This document shows, one piece after another, positions 1 through 10,402 of a DNA stretch of 64,000 nucleotides. The stretch lies in the NCBI GenBank assembly GCA_938743325.2, contig OW568867.1, positions 836,501 to 900,500 on the forward strand. The letters are read 5' to 3'. A model generated the notes under the pieces. It made no database searches, had not been told where the DNA came from, and saw only the letters and a list, made by a program, of their open reading frames with translations. The stretch is from Pycnococcus provasolii (taxonomy: Eukaryota; Chlorophyta; Pseudoscourfieldiophyceae; Pseudoscourfieldiales; Pycnococcaceae). The stretch's first letter is position 1. Every line of letters begins with the position of its first letter. Both the position numbers and the translations under genes were made by a program.

Positions 1-337
1 TCGCCACCTGCACCAGCAGCGGACGGTGGTCGTCCCGTCCACGTGAGGCGCGCGCCGCCCCTTTGCCGTTCGTCCCCTTCCATCTCACCGGTAACTTAGT
101 CTACTGTATAATACTTAAAAACATATATGTGCCACAGCTATGGCGGTCGTGAAGAGTTGAAGGTGAAGAGTACATAGAATGATCGTAGGACTAGGTTGGG
201 ACCTGAGGATTCGTTGGGGTCTGGTAAAACCCGAATAATCAATTCCATCTCCCCTCTGGGCGTGTCAATCTGGGCTTCTCTCTGGGACTCTCTCTCTTCC
301 GGCTGTCTGGCGACCACCCCCCCACCTTTTTGAGTCC
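1..337. other. Intergenic, no supported gene
   Basis: The first 108 bases can be read as the tail of a reading frame that enters from outside the window (a Pro/Ala-rich frame closing near 108), but nothing identifies it. The rest is A/T-richer sequence leading into the PIG-U start at 338. I see no RNA gene or repeat here. Confidence 0.4.
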
Positions 338-1579
338 ATGGCCGGTGTGCAGCGGCACATGCGGCCCGCGTTCACGACCGCCGCGGCGTTGCTCTTCCGC
401 GCAGCGCTCGCATACTTCTTCTCCGATGTGCTGGAGCGCGCACCGCAAATATCCACGCCGTTCCACAGCTCGGCAGCCGCGCGCGAGGCGCGCGCCCTCA
501 TCAAGCTGGGACTGTCTCCGTACGCCGGCGAAGCCTATCATGGAGGACCGCTGCTGTTGCTCGCGTTGCCTGACGACGTGGCAGCCTTGCCTTTTGTGCT
601 CGCCGACGCAGTTACGATCTTTGCTGCGACTGCGATCGCCAACGCTTTCGACGCGAAGCAGGTACACACATTCGCGCTCGTGCATGCGTGGAACCCGTGG
701 GCTATCTTGGCGTGTGCGGCGCGGTCGACAGCGACACTCGACACAGCGCTTTGCGTGGGCGCGCTGGCATGTGCGGCGCACGAGCAAGGGTTGCTCAGTG
801 GCGTGCTGCTAGCTCTGTGTCTCAACGTACTTCCCGGTTCCGTGCTTCCGATCCTGCTCATGTTGCCCTGCCTTGCGCTGCTCTCCCAGCGACGGCGGAT
901 CAGCCTTGCCGTGGGCGCGCTTGCCACGACGATTCCTGTTGCCGCCGTCAACTGCCTTCTTTGCACGCATTGGGGGGACACGCCCTTTGCGTGGCTGGAC
1001 GAGACGTTCGGCGCGCAGGCTAGAACAGAGAGCCTTGTACCGAACATGGGACTCAGCTGGTATCTTCAAATACAAACCTTTCCAGAATATCGGAGGACGA
1101 TGCAGTGCGTCATGTACATGCACGTCGGCGCCTTGGCCGTGCCAGCTTGGCTCAGGCTGAGGAGTTCTGTGAGAGATGGCGACGTCATCCGCCACCGTCG
1201 TGTGGCGATGCACGTCGCCGCGCTGGTGGCCACAAGCCACCTCGTATTTCGACCGTACCCATCCGCCGCCGACGTTGCCACGACGGTGCTCATTTCCGCC
1301 GTACCGCTCATGCTCTTCAAGGACGACAGAGGGATCTTGATGATCAGCTACGTGAAAGGCCTTCCGGTGGTGACGCTATTTCTGCTTGTGTTCCCTCTTC
1401 TGTATCCCGTGCTCTACTATTTGTGGGCAGAAACAGACGCGGCGAACGCAAACTTTCTGTGGTGGAGCTGTCTGTTTGTAAATGGCATTTGGATTGCGCA
1501 CGCGCTGGCGCAGCTGGATGCCGCGCTGCGCTTCGAGGAGCCGGATGAGGAGCGAAAGGAACCAGCCTGTACAGGATAG
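338..1579 (+). CDS. PIGU: GPI transamidase subunit PIG-U
   Basis: This 413-residue multi-spanning ER membrane protein matches PIG-U (yeast CDC91), a subunit of the GPI transamidase that attaches GPI anchors to protein C termini. It shows the N-terminal GLSPYAGEAYHG block, followed by hydrophobic segments. It also has the PNMGLSWYL motif near residue 235 and the PYPSAADVA segment near 307. The LLYPVLYYLWAETDAANANF block lies near the C terminus, each aligning with human PIG-U. Length is close to the usual 400-435. The frame is intact from ATG 338 with no visible intron. A TGTAA, the chlorophyte poly(A) signal, lies 3 bases after the stop at 1582-1586. Confidence 0.93.
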   Translation: MAGVQRHMRPAFTTAAALLFRAALAYFFSDVLERAPQISTPFHSSAAAREARALIKLGLSPYAGEAYHGGPLLLLALPDDVAALPFVLADAVTIFAATAIANAFDAKQVHTFALVHAWNPWAILACAARSTATLDTALCVGALACAAHEQGLLSGVLLALCLNVLPGSVLPILLMLPCLALLSQRRRISLAVGALATTIPVAAVNCLLCTHWGDTPFAWLDETFGAQARTESLVPNMGLSWYLQIQTFPEYRRTMQCVMYMHVGALAVPAWLRLRSSVRDGDVIRHRRVAMHVAALVATSHLVFRPYPSAADVATTVLISAVPLMLFKDDRGILMISYVKGLPVVTLFLLVFPLLYPVLYYLWAETDAANANFLWWSCLFVNGIWIAHALAQLDAALRFEEPDEERKEPACTG

Positions 1580-1644
1580 TATGTAATTCAGTTTTATCTA
1601 CGAGTACACCATAGCTGCCGATAGAACTTCGGGGAGAGGGATAT

Positions 1645-1661
1645 GTTAGGGTTAGGGTTAG
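1645..1661. repeat. Short telomere-like TTAGGG run
   Basis: Two and a half copies of GTTAGG(G) lie 50 bases upstream of the Nudix start, between two same-strand genes. Similar runs recur upstream of other genes here (12353, 17712, 28919, 40148, 63588). It may be an interstitial telomeric scar or act like the telo-box of plant promoters. Confidence 0.7.
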
Positions 1662-1710
1662 CGCCTGGATAGGGCTGCTCCCGATTCATTATTCCTGCCA
1701 CTTCGCCAAC

Positions 1711-2394
1711 ATGTTGCGCTTGCTCAGCCGAACAGCGTCGAGGGCGTGGCTGCGCACCACCCCGTCGCCACCCGTGAAGTGCGTGTCTTCGCAGCGGTGT
1801 GAACGGACTAGCTTGGCGAGGACAGTAGCTTCGTCGGCGCCGGCGCCCTCTCGTCGATTTCCGGACGCGCCGAGAGTGGGCGTCGGCGTGTGCCTACTGC
1901 GAGCCAAACCAACAGAGGAGCATAGCGCGAACATCGTGGACTGCGTCGAAGCGCTGCTCATAAGGCGGTCCAAACCCCCGAACGCCGGCGTCTGGTCTTT
2001 CCCTGGTGGAAGCCTTAACCTTGGGGAGACGCTCGTCGCGTGCGCGGAACGGGAACTGCTCGAGGAAACAGGACTTCGCATGGACGCGTCAATCTTTGAA
2101 CCCGAGCCTTTTGTCGCGTGTGACTCCATACACAGATCTTCGGACGGCGCGGTGGAATGGCACTATGTTATTGTCGAGGTGTGTGGCGCAGTCGCGCGAC
2201 ATAATACGCCGAGAGCTGTGCCAATGGACGACGCGGCGGACTTGACGTGGGCCGACGTGCGTACCATCGGCGAAATGGAGAAACTTGGTACGGCAACAGC
2301 GCCCATCGCCGAATATGCCGGGCAGTGTGCCCGCAAACACGGCGCTCGCATCTTGGAAATGGAGAAGCGCAACAGCGCTCAAAGCACTCCTTGA
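1711..2394 (+). CDS. Nudix hydrolase, probably organelle-targeted
   Basis: This 227-residue protein has a complete Nudix box (GX5EX7REUXEEXGU) at about residues 99-121, seen as G, then [17 protein letters not shown]. Nudix enzymes cleave nucleoside diphosphates linked to another moiety, with the REXXEE helix binding Mg2+. The preceding [12 protein letters not shown] is typical of ADP-ribose and NTP pyrophosphatase subfamilies, but the substrate cannot be read from sequence. The first ~45 residues are Arg/Ser/Ala-rich without acidic residues, as in mitochondrial or plastid transit peptides. The gene converges on the CCR4-like gene, with only 62 bases between stops. Confidence 0.88.
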   Translation: MLRLLSRTASRAWLRTTPSPPVKCVSSQRCERTSLARTVASSAPAPSRRFPDAPRVGVGVCLLRAKPTEEHSANIVDCVEALLIRRSKPPNAGVWSFPGGSLNLGETLVACAERELLEETGLRMDASIFEPEPFVACDSIHRSSDGAVEWHYVIVEVCGAVARHNTPRAVPMDDAADLTWADVRTIGEMEKLGTATAPIAEYAGQCARKHGARILEMEKRNSAQSTP

Positions 2395-2456
2395 ACTAAG
2401 GTTCGCTCGTTCAGTTACTTTGTCACATTTGTTACAATATTTAACTCATCAGTACA

Positions 2457-3524
2457 TCAAATTCTCACATCAGCCGCGAGCGGCAGATGGTCCGAAGGCC
2501 ACAGCCAGTTTGGCAAGCCACCGCTAACGTCGGGATGCGTCGCGTGTGGTAGTTCGAGAACGTGCTCAACGCGAGCGCCATGACCGCGAAGGTAAAGATG
2601 GTCGATGGCCTCGGTGAAGCCCGGCGTCACGTTCGTCACGAACTTGTTCTCACACGTTGACGAGTCACGCACGGCGGCATAGCTATCAACAAAGCTACGC
2701 TGATGGAACTCTGCAACGACGTCCGAGTCGAGCGTTGAATTCAAGTCCGCTCCAAACACAATCAGCGGGGCGTTGGAATGAACCTTTAACACCGTGTCCG
2801 CGACCGAGCGAGCCTGCGCCAGCTTGACGTCCGCCATCGCTGGGTCCCAAAATAGGTGTGTCGTCGCGAACACAGCTTCCTTCGTTGGCATCGCGCGCAC
2901 TCGAAGCCTCACTGCAAGCGCGACATTGTCTCGAGTGAAGCGCTCCACATCGTCTTTGGATTGTTTTGACAGCGCGATTTCATTCAAGTCCACTTTCAGC
3001 ACGGCGTTGTCGTCGTCTACGATTTCGAACTTCTCCCGACGATAGGCAACACAGCACCCGTCATGCTTTCCATTGGGACGCTGCAAGTACAGCGCGTCGA
3101 AGCCTAGATCTCGAAACGCAGGCTCGTGGACGTCGCCAAAGTTGTCCACTTCTTGAAGCAGCATAACGTCGGGGTTCATGACACGCACAAGTTCGTGAAT
3201 CTGCGCCCACCTTCTTGCCTGCTTTAGACACGGTCGTGGGCTGTGGGTGAACCACTGAGATTTTGCGTAAACTTGCCCGAGTATATTCCAAGTCACGACG
3301 CGGAACGTCCCAGACTCCGCCGGCGGAAGAGGGGCGACGTGCGACGCCGGTGCGGGTGGCGGCGCGGATGCGTTGGCCTTTCTCCCTGCGGTTGCGGTTG
3401 CGGACGGAAGCAGCTTCGACGCCGATATTGTTTCTACGGCGCCAGACACGGGCGTGGCCCTGACCATGCGCAGCATCGGCCCCGCGATCGCGTTCCCCCC
3501 CACGGCGGCTGAGGCGGACGCCAT
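2457..3524 (-). CDS. CCR4-like exonuclease/deadenylase (EEP fold)
   Basis: The 355-residue product is an endonuclease/exonuclease/phosphatase-fold protein of the CCR4/nocturnin/angel group, which shortens poly(A) tails or related 3' ends. Visible motifs are VVTWNILGQVYA, DVMLLQEVDNF (catalytic Glu), THLFWDPAMADVKLAQ (matching HIHWDPEF.DVKL of CCR4), FGADLNSTLDS, and the closing PNWLWPSDHLPL with the catalytic Asp-His. There is no LRR domain, so it is not a canonical CNOT6/CCR4. The first ~75 residues are Ala/Pro-rich and disordered. A TTACA (TGTAA on the gene strand) lies just past its stop near 2431. Which member of the group it is remains open. Confidence 0.88.
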   Translation of the reverse strand: MASASAAVGGNAIAGPMLRMVRATPVSGAVETISASKLLPSATATAGRKANASAPPPAPASHVAPLPPAESGTFRVVTWNILGQVYAKSQWFTHSPRPCLKQARRWAQIHELVRVMNPDVMLLQEVDNFGDVHEPAFRDLGFDALYLQRPNGKHDGCCVAYRREKFEIVDDDNAVLKVDLNEIALSKQSKDDVERFTRDNVALAVRLRVRAMPTKEAVFATTHLFWDPAMADVKLAQARSVADTVLKVHSNAPLIVFGADLNSTLDSDVVAEFHQRSFVDSYAAVRDSSTCENKFVTNVTPGFTEAIDHLYLRGHGARVEHVLELPHATHPDVSGGLPNWLWPSDHLPLAADVRI

Positions 3525-3802
3525 CAGACGGTGTCACACGGCGATGACGCGTTTGGTGCGTGAACCACGTGCCCGTTGGCCCAGGCCCGGGGGAACTGCC
3601 CAGGGGATCGATTATCACCCGGCTGCCCCGTGACCTTGATCCACATCGCCTCTACATAGTACTAGGAAGTATCATAGGTCCGGCAAACGCGCGGTGGCCA
3701 ACGCTGCGAGGGGCGTTTCGAAAGTTCGAATCCAACTCAACCTCCTCGCGGTTCACCTCCCACGAGCACAAGATACGCCGCCCTTGCACGACAATACATC
3801 AC
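3525..3802. promoter_or_regulatory. Shared divergent promoter region
   Basis: These 278 bases separate the ATG of the minus-strand CCR4-like gene from the likely ATG of the plus-strand START gene, so the region must hold both promoters and both 5' leaders. It is open in the START frame back to 3560, but that stretch encodes no recognisable protein sequence. I see no clear TATA box. Confidence 0.55.
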
Positions 3803-5297
3803 ATGCGCACGCACATCGCGAACCTCAACTCTATCATGCAAACGCAACTTGCACTCGCATGGGCGGCAGGCCTCAGCCTCACTCTTCTCGCATCTTGCAT
3901 CCTTCTGTGGTTCTGGTGGGCGCGGCAAGCTACCAAGAAGATCACAAAGGAACTCGTCCAAGAGACCTCTAGTGGCGGGCTCAAGACGATTACTCGTGGC
4001 ATACCACCAGGAACCTTGAATACGTCGTCGTCAGCGTCGACACACCCACCACCGATTGTGTCGACACAAGCTGATATAAGCAATGACCGATCGGATCAGA
4101 ATGGCGGGACGGATGGATCGCCACCAGCACAACAGGACACGCTCGATGACGCTGAGCGCGCGCTTAGCGAGGTCAACGTCATCGCCGCAAGACGACTGGC
4201 ATTGCACGCACTCAGAGATATCGATGCGAAAACCGATGCCGCGCCGTCTTCAGACACCAACACAGGCGGGTGGGGAGCTGCGCTCCTAAGGCCGAACGCC
4301 AAGTGCTTGAAACGCAGGCGAGCTTCCAGCGTGCTGAAAACGGCCGAGAGGGCCATCGACGCAGCCGTGAGAGCGCTCGTAGAAGCGAGAGAAGGGGAGA
4401 GCGAATTTCGCGTGTGCCGGGACGACGACCTTCGTGTCCTATATCGACATAAAAGCGGCGATACGATGCACTACATCAAATTCGAAGCTGTCTTTGACGC
4501 GCCCGTTCATCACGTGCTTTCCCTGCTGCGAGAGTTCGACCTGACGATCACGTGGAATCGATTCCTCCACGACAGCCAAATCCTCAGTGCGCCAAGCTTA
4601 AGCGAGGTATTCGTGTACGCTCTGCAGTGGCTGCCGTGGCCGTTCAAGCCCATATGCGCATTCATACGAGCGCGTGGTTACGATATGAGCGAGTGGGACG
4701 ACAACACGAACAGTGCGCCTGAAAATCTTCGGCAGCTGACGGAGCGCATGGGCGGCGTCGGCATGTTCATCTTGGTCGAATCCGGGCAAGAGGCTGAGCT
4801 GACGGACGAGCAGCAAGCCGCGCTACCGGCGAAGCACAGAGGGTGCATTACAGCCGACATCTACAAAGGAAGCTTCGTCAGCATGGTGCCCTCGCAAGGT
4901 AGCGACAACAGAACAATGGCGGCGATGTATATTAAAGGTGCGTCATTTTTTTTTATCTTTTTTCTTTCGCCTTGCAAGCCGTTCCTCATCTTATTTCGAA
5001 TGCTAACGATGACACGCAAACACTTCAACAGTGGACCCCAAGCTGCCCTCACCTCCCGAATGGCTCGTCAGCTTCGTTTTAGGCACGATGGCGCCGTGGA
5101 TGTTTTCAGCAATGCTGCGCTTGCTAAAGACGTTCCCGTCAAGCGACGTAACACTTCCACCGCTACACGAAAAGCAAAAGAAGCCACCAAAAGCGGGCCT
5201 TCGGTATGCGCATCGCATTTCAAAAAATGAGGCGCTTTATGGTATGGTGCAGCGGAGATCTCGCGAGCGTGTCGATCGTATCAAGAGGACCAGCTGA
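3803..5297 (+). CDS. Membrane-anchored START-domain lipid-binding protein (two exons)
   Basis: Exon 1 is 3803-4937 and exon 2 is 5032-5297; splicing joins AAAG to TG and reads IKVDPKLPSPPEW, restoring a continuous START domain. An unspliced frame runs on only to 5230 and reads a Phe-rich intron translation. The protein has one hydrophobic segment near residues 16-38 (LALAWAAGLSLTLLASCILL), a polar linker, then a START-like lipid-transfer domain of about 270 residues (DAPVHHVLSLLREFDLTITWN; WLVSFVLGTMAPWMF). START domains bind a sterol or phospholipid in a cavity. ATG 3803 is chosen because it precedes the membrane segment; 3836 and 3560 are alternatives in the same frame. Confidence 0.75.
4938..5031 (+). 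other. 94-bp spliceosomal intron in the START gene
   Basis: The donor is GTGCGT and the acceptor CAACAG, with a T-rich tract and a TGCTAAC branch-point-like heptamer at about 5001-5007. Removing it keeps the frame (phase 1) and joins two halves of the START domain. Confidence 0.85.
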
Positions 5298-5421
5298 TTC
5301 GAAATACTACGATAACATTATTCAATATAGAATTTACTGCGTGTGTGTGTTTATTATTTCTTTGGCTTTTCCATCATTCCCTAAAGGTGTCAATATCCCA
5401 TGACATCTCTCACCCCCACAT

Positions 5422-8400
5422 TTAGTCAAATGACTGTTGGTCGAGCTCAAACTTCTGCAGAATCGCACGAACGTACGTCCTGACGACCGAGACTGCATAG
5501 CTCGACTTCTTTGCAGCCTTGTGCGTGATATCATTTAACAGTTTTTTCGATCCCTGGTATCGTTTCTGAGTGATGACTCCACCCTTCACGGAGAAAAGTT
5601 TCATCAATTTGACGAGGTACCGATCCGATCGCGTGGAGAGATCCAAGCTCTTCTGCGTGGCCTTCCACAGCTCCTTAAATTCCTTCGGGAACGTGTCGAG
5701 CTTTTTGCCAATGAACTTCTTGATGTTAGCGTACTCGTCGATCGACACAAGCAATGCGTCCATAATGCGCACGACATTTTCCGTCGCATTCGGGTACCGT
5801 TTGATCTCATAGAGAAGGATGCGCAGCTTGTCCTTATTCAAGCGCTTCGCAAGCTTAATTTGATTTCGTCGATAAATGTCGGAGTATATCTTGCGCATGC
5901 GCTTGTTCTTTGCTTTTGGTACGCTGCCGTCCCGAATGGCTTCCTTCACGATTGCCGCCATTTCGCTTTCCAGCGTATCCATTCTGAGGTATGCTGCTCC
6001 GTATGCAGCTGCCACCTCCTGCAGAATGACGGAGTACAGAACGTCGTCCGGTATATGCTGTCCGCATGCATGGCAGTGTCCGAATCTCCCAAAGCAGTAA
6101 CCGACACACTTCGTCGTTCCCGGCACAAAGATGGGCACTACAATCAGCCCATTTTTGGAACGCAGAGGAGCCATAATCGTCTTGGTCTGCTCCATTAGAT
6201 CTTCCACCTCCTTCACAGACTCCTCCGTTGGATACTGCGTTTCCATCAATTCGGTTGTGTGAACCATATCGACGAGAAGTTTCTGGTATCCCACAATCTT
6301 CTCCTCGTCGTCGCCATCAGCTGTGGTAGATGGCTCCGCCTCGAGGTGACTTGAGTCAGCCCCGCCTTCACGCTGCTGTCCAGGCAACATGCCGCTATCC
6401 TTACGCTGAAGGAAAGCCTCGCGTTCTTTCATTCCGCGGAAGTGTCGCTGAATGTGTGTTGCAGCACTTGCTTCGTCAAAGATGGGCTTCTTTGCATCCT
6501 CCTCCTCCTCCCCCTTTCCCTTTTTACGTGGACTCTCAATTTCTTCCTCGTCTTCTTCGAGGACGAGGAGACTCATTCGGATACCAAAGCGTTCTTTCAG
6601 GTTGTCGATCGCCTCCGCAGCCAGGCGATCCACTTCCATCATAGTATCAGCATGGAACATCAAGTTCAGGCTCACGTGACGATCTTGCGTGCTGCGTGCA
6701 GCCGCAATGAGATTTGGGTCAATATCAAGTTCGTCAGTCTCACTTGCCTCGGGGATTTTGGGCATGATCGTGAGGGCCCGATTGCGAATTTGGTCCTGAA
6801 TCGGTCGTAGCTCTCGAGCATCCTTGCTGATTTCTCCCAGCCTTCCCACCACTTTCTCAGCCTGAAGCTTGTAACCCGACTTGGACAACACGCCAAGCGT
6901 CTCGATCGCCAGACTGGCAGGAATCATGTTCATCATAGCCGTGGCGCAGCTGCTGGGCATATCCTTGACAAGTGCCGCTAAATCACGTGGGCCCATATTC
7001 TCACCTTTATTCATCTTGCGAACCGCCTTGACCGCAGCGAGGACTTGCTTCATGATGTCATCAATCTCGCCTACGCGATCCGTCTGTGCCATACCGAGAA
7101 GCTTTTGAGCCGCCTCAGCATCCTTGCTGGCAAGGATTCCCAGGTCCAAACCCACCCTATCCGTAGCCAGACCTCCTATCACTGATGTGGCGTCGTCTGG
7201 CTTCATCAAATTAAGCAAGAGGCCAGCTGTATCGGGTTCAACATCCTTGAGAATGCTTGCTACGTACGAGGTAGGAAGTTGGCTAAGAGCCTCGACCGTG
7301 CGATTGGGATGCTTTAGATCCGTACCCAAGACATGGCCATCCGCGCCTAGACTAGCAGCCGTGCTCAGCGCACCTTGGCTCATGAATGCGAACGCGAGTT
7401 CCGTGGCATTCTTAGGATGCGGGCTCGGATAGTCCACCTTTGTGCCCGGTGGAACGTGCAAGACCGTCTTGACTGCAGGGAAGAGCGGCAGTGCTATGGT
7501 TTCGCCCTCCTTGATAAAGGACGTACTTCCCTGGTCAGGTGGCGCTGTGATCTTGGTACCTGGTGGCACGTAGATGGTCGTAGCGTTGTGATTCGCATCA
7601 AGTCTGGCAAAGATTTCGTCGTCCTCAGCTGATGAGGACTCTGTGCTCGGGGATGGAGTTGGAAGTTCCGCATTGCACCCCGCCGGCAGCTCAATGTCAT
7701 AAGCACTATGTCCGTGTCCAACCGAGGGAAGTTCAATCAAGCTGTCATCAGGGAGCAGACACTTGACCAGGCCAGCAGACGCATTTGATCCTGTCGTCTG
7801 GTGTCCTGGTGTCTGTGGTTTATCGTTAGCTCCACTTCCACCTCGCGCGTGAAAGATCTGGTACTTTCCGCCATCCGTGAAGACAGCATGTCCTTCATCA
7901 GTCAACTCGACATCATTGACGCTTTCCACCTCGGGTATGGAAATACGTGCGCCGTTTGGCACACTGCATGGGTGGTACTGTCCTGGCTTTCCCTCCGGCA
8001 GCACGACTTCAGATGCGGGGGGGATGGAATACTCCCCACTTGGAAGCGGCTGGCCGGCAGGGTACGTCTCCCCGGACGTGATCAAGGTGCACTGCGAAGA
8101 ACACGTGGACATTTCTGGAATGTCAACGGTGGCCTCCTGATCGAAGGTAATCACAGAAAGAGGCGGCAAGTCGATGCGCACACGTTCCAGCGTGGGATGC
8201 GACACCTTGGAATTCGGAGGCAGAGCGACTTTGCGCTTCCCAAGAAAGCTGATCACCGCCGCATTTGGCAAGGTTGCGATAGGCTGGTAGCCGATAAAAT
8301 CTTTCGGCGCATCGGCAGGGAATGTCACCTTCGCAGCCGCAGGCAAAAGCGTTGCGATGCGACTGCCAAGCACCAAACCCAAGTGCCGCTTCTCATTTAC

Positions 8401-9819
8401 CGACTGCCTGCCCACGAGTTCTTCAAGTGGATCACTCGCCTCGGATGGCTTCCTTAATTCCATAACTTCCTTGCGCATTCGTTTCATGAACTCAGCAAAT
8501 CCAAGCTGGTTGATGGAGTCGACTTGCTCCTTCATGACATTGTACTCATCCTGCATGCGCTTCTTTTCGATCAGGCTCAGCGCATTGTTTTGCAGGAGAT
8601 TGTTGTTGATTGTCGTCAACTCGTCTTCAAGATTAGCAAAGCCACGAACCAGCACATGGTCATTAGCCGCGTCTGCCATGCCAGCGCCTAATTTCGCATT
8701 CTCACCCTCGGCAGCCGCCACTTTCTTCTTCAGCTTGTCATTTTCATCCTGCAAGTCCCTGCAATTCTTGTTGCAATCTTGGAGACTGAATCGAAGCTCT
8801 GACAACTCCTTCTTCAGAAGATCAAGTTGCGCTCGCAATTCCGCATCCGCACCTGCGACGATGCCCGCTTCCATTTCGGTGAGCTGCGCTTTCGCTGTCT
8901 CAGCCTGCTCGTCTTTAGCGAGGGCCACGGCACGCGTGAGCTTGGTCATGATTGAAATTCGCTTATCGTCCTGCTGCGATTCGCTGACTTCAGCCATCGC
9001 TTCCTCTAGCTGCTTTTGCATCATCTGTTCAGATAGTCGTAATTTGGACATCGCGGACTTGAGCTCGATGACCTCCCCACTGTAGATATTTAAGCGATTG
9101 CTGCACAAGTGCTGCAGCAGTCCCTGCATAAGGATCAGAAGTGGCTTAAGGTCGTGGATCGAGCGCGGTGCAACACGCGACGCCCACATCGCAAGCTCGT
9201 TGATGTCTACGGTTCCCATGCCCTCGGCATTGATCGTCTGGAAGCGTTTCCACAAGTCATCGCCAATGCGCGGCGCGTCGGCGTGCTGCAGCTCCATGGA
9301 AGCGCTCGCCCTGGCAAGGTTCTTCATGGCCCCCGACATGCCGGGGAACGCTCCCGCCTTCTCGCCCCGTGCCGGCACACGGTATAGGAAGTGCGCGGTG
9401 TCCCTGGTCGGCGCCACAGAACCATCCTTGACAATGCTGGGATCGTCGGTTGCGGCGGCGCGGTATCGAAGGCGCGTGAAACCAGAGAGCGGAGAGAAAG
9501 CGCCAGAGTCCACAGCAGGGTGGTACTGGTTCCACACGGGAAACACGTCGTAGTGGCCGTAGAACGACCTGTGTTCCTTCGTCTCGGCAGGGTGCTCGAA
9601 CGTGCTCTGTAGCGGTGGTGCCGCGAGCGTCGAGGAGCCGAGCGCGTCGTCGTCCGTCTTCGTCGCTGCGAGGTCAGGCGGTACTTCCGACGGCAGAGGG
9701 AAGTAGTATCGGTTGAACTGCTGCCCGTCCGCCGTGACATTCTCCTCGCCGCGAGGAGTTCCAGGCTCTTGATTCGCCGTTATCAGGTTCGACCCGAAGG
9801 CGCTCATTCTCACGGACAT
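5422..9819 (-). CDS. Large coiled-coil / IQ / GAF-like cytoskeletal protein
   Basis: I do not recognise this 1465-residue protein by name. From the N terminus it has a Pro/Tyr-rich section and an EF-hand-like helical stretch near 190-240. A long coiled coil follows (about 250-460), then a beta-rich region of repeated VPPGTKI or LPPNSKV units (about 480-800). A helical region resembles the MgtE-N/FliG repeat fold (LSQLPTSYVASILKDVEPD, about 830-1000). One clear IQ calmodulin-binding motif follows (AATHIQRHFRGMKEREAF), then a GAF-like segment (GLIVVPIFVPGTTKCVGYCF) and a basic helical tail. This layout suggests an axonemal or other cytoskeletal scaffold, by inference only. ATG 9819 is used because the longer frame starts at a TTG. 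No intron is needed over 4.4 kb. Confidence 0.75.
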   Translation of the reverse strand: MSVRMSAFGSNLITANQEPGTPRGEENVTADGQQFNRYYFPLPSEVPPDLAATKTDDDALGSSTLAAPPLQSTFEHPAETKEHRSFYGHYDVFPVWNQYHPAVDSGAFSPLSGFTRLRYRAAATDDPSIVKDGSVAPTRDTAHFLYRVPARGEKAGAFPGMSGAMKNLARASASMELQHADAPRIGDDLWKRFQTINAEGMGTVDINELAMWASRVAPRSIHDLKPLLILMQGLLQHLCSNRLNIYSGEVIELKSAMSKLRLSEQMMQKQLEEAMAEVSESQQDDKRISIMTKLTRAVALAKDEQAETAKAQLTEMEAGIVAGADAELRAQLDLLKKELSELRFSLQDCNKNCRDLQDENDKLKKKVAAAEGENAKLGAGMADAANDHVLVRGFANLEDELTTINNNLLQNNALSLIEKKRMQDEYNVMKEQVDSINQLGFAEFMKRMRKEVMELRKPSEASDPLEELVGRQSVNEKRHLGLVLGSRIATLLPAAAKVTFPADAPKDFIGYQPIATLPNAAVISFLGKRKVALPPNSKVSHPTLERVRIDLPPLSVITFDQEATVDIPEMSTCSSQCTLITSGETYPAGQPLPSGEYSIPPASEVVLPEGKPGQYHPCSVPNGARISIPEVESVNDVELTDEGHAVFTDGGKYQIFHARGGSGANDKPQTPGHQTTGSNASAGLVKCLLPDDSLIELPSVGHGHSAYDIELPAGCNAELPTPSPSTESSSAEDDEIFARLDANHNATTIYVPPGTKITAPPDQGSTSFIKEGETIALPLFPAVKTVLHVPPGTKVDYPSPHPKNATELAFAFMSQGALSTAASLGADGHVLGTDLKHPNRTVEALSQLPTSYVASILKDVEPDTAGLLLNLMKPDDATSVIGGLATDRVGLDLGILASKDAEAAQKLLGMAQTDRVGEIDDIMKQVLAAVKAVRKMNKGENMGPRDLAALVKDMPSSCATAMMNMIPASLAIETLGVLSKSGYKLQAEKVVGRLGEISKDARELRPIQDQIRNRALTIMPKIPEASETDELDIDPNLIAAARSTQDRHVSLNLMFHADTMMEVDRLAAEAIDNLKERFGIRMSLLVLEEDEEEIESPRKKGKGEEEEDAKKPIFDEASAATHIQRHFRGMKEREAFLQRKDSGMLPGQQREGGADSSHLEAEPSTTADGDDEEKIVGYQKLLVDMVHTTELMETQYPTEESVKEVEDLMEQTKTIMAPLRSKNGLIVVPIFVPGTTKCVGYCFGRFGHCHACGQHIPDDVLYSVILQEVAAAYGAAYLRMDTLESEMAAIVKEAIRDGSVPKAKNKRMRKIYSDIYRRNQIKLAKRLNKDKLRILLYEIKRYPNATENVVRIMDALLVSIDEYANIKKFIGKKLDTFPKEFKELWKATQKSLDLSTRSDRYLVKLMKLFSVKGGVITQKRYQGSKKLLNDITHKAAKKSSYAVSVVRTYVRAILQKFELDQQSFD

Positions 9820-10402
9820 GGTGGCAAGCTTGGCGGCTTGCTTGCGATGGCGAGGAGGGCGGGAGGAGAGGCGGGAGGGAGGGGAACTATCATAGACTAG
9901 AGAGACAAGTTGTTGTGTCTGTTGCAAGCCACGCAACCTTGCAATGCACTACAGGACACGGCCCGGCCCTGTTCTGTTCTGTTCTGTTCTGTTCGGCCCT
10001 GCTGTTTTGATGCGTGTGATGGGTGATGGGTGATGGGTGTGATGGGTGTGATGGGTGGGAGCCCACCCTTTTCTGCGCACGTGATCGCATGCTTGAGTGG
10101 CGTGCTTGAGGGCGGGATTGATGTGACGTGCCCAGACAGCAGGCACTACTGTACTCATAGTGGTAGAGTGCATGGCGAAGGGGGAGCTCTCTCAACCTCA
10201 ACGAGGCCCGGGCGTCGCCCTTGTTTTGTTGTTTTCAAAGACAAACCCCCCCACTCCTTCCCTTCCCGTCCGACACCGTTATGCTGGGAGCAGCGGGCCA
10301 CCTGTCCCCCTGACCCAGGCTGCCAGGTCCCTGACCCTCTCCCCTGACCTCGAACTCGGGGTTCCAAGTTCAAACGAGTCGCCGCCGTTCTCGCCGCGAT
10401 CG
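9820..10402. other. Divergent intergenic region with two simple tandem repeats
   Basis: This lies between the divergent large scaffold gene and the TMEM242-like gene. It contains a pentamer array (GTTCT x 5, about 9971-9994) and a G-rich array of GTGATGG / GTGTGATGG units (about 10014-10058). The upstream extension of the TMEM242-like frame to 10160 begins with GTG and looks non-coding. Confidence 0.6.

Noticed and set aside
3720-3740. tRNA T-loop-like GTTCGAATCC
   Set aside because: The flanking bases do not pair into a T stem and no D or anticodon arm lies upstream.
3560-3802. Upstream extension of the START protein
   Set aside because: The extra 81 residues are not protein-like, overlap the promoter of the divergent gene, and precede a better start next to the TM segment.
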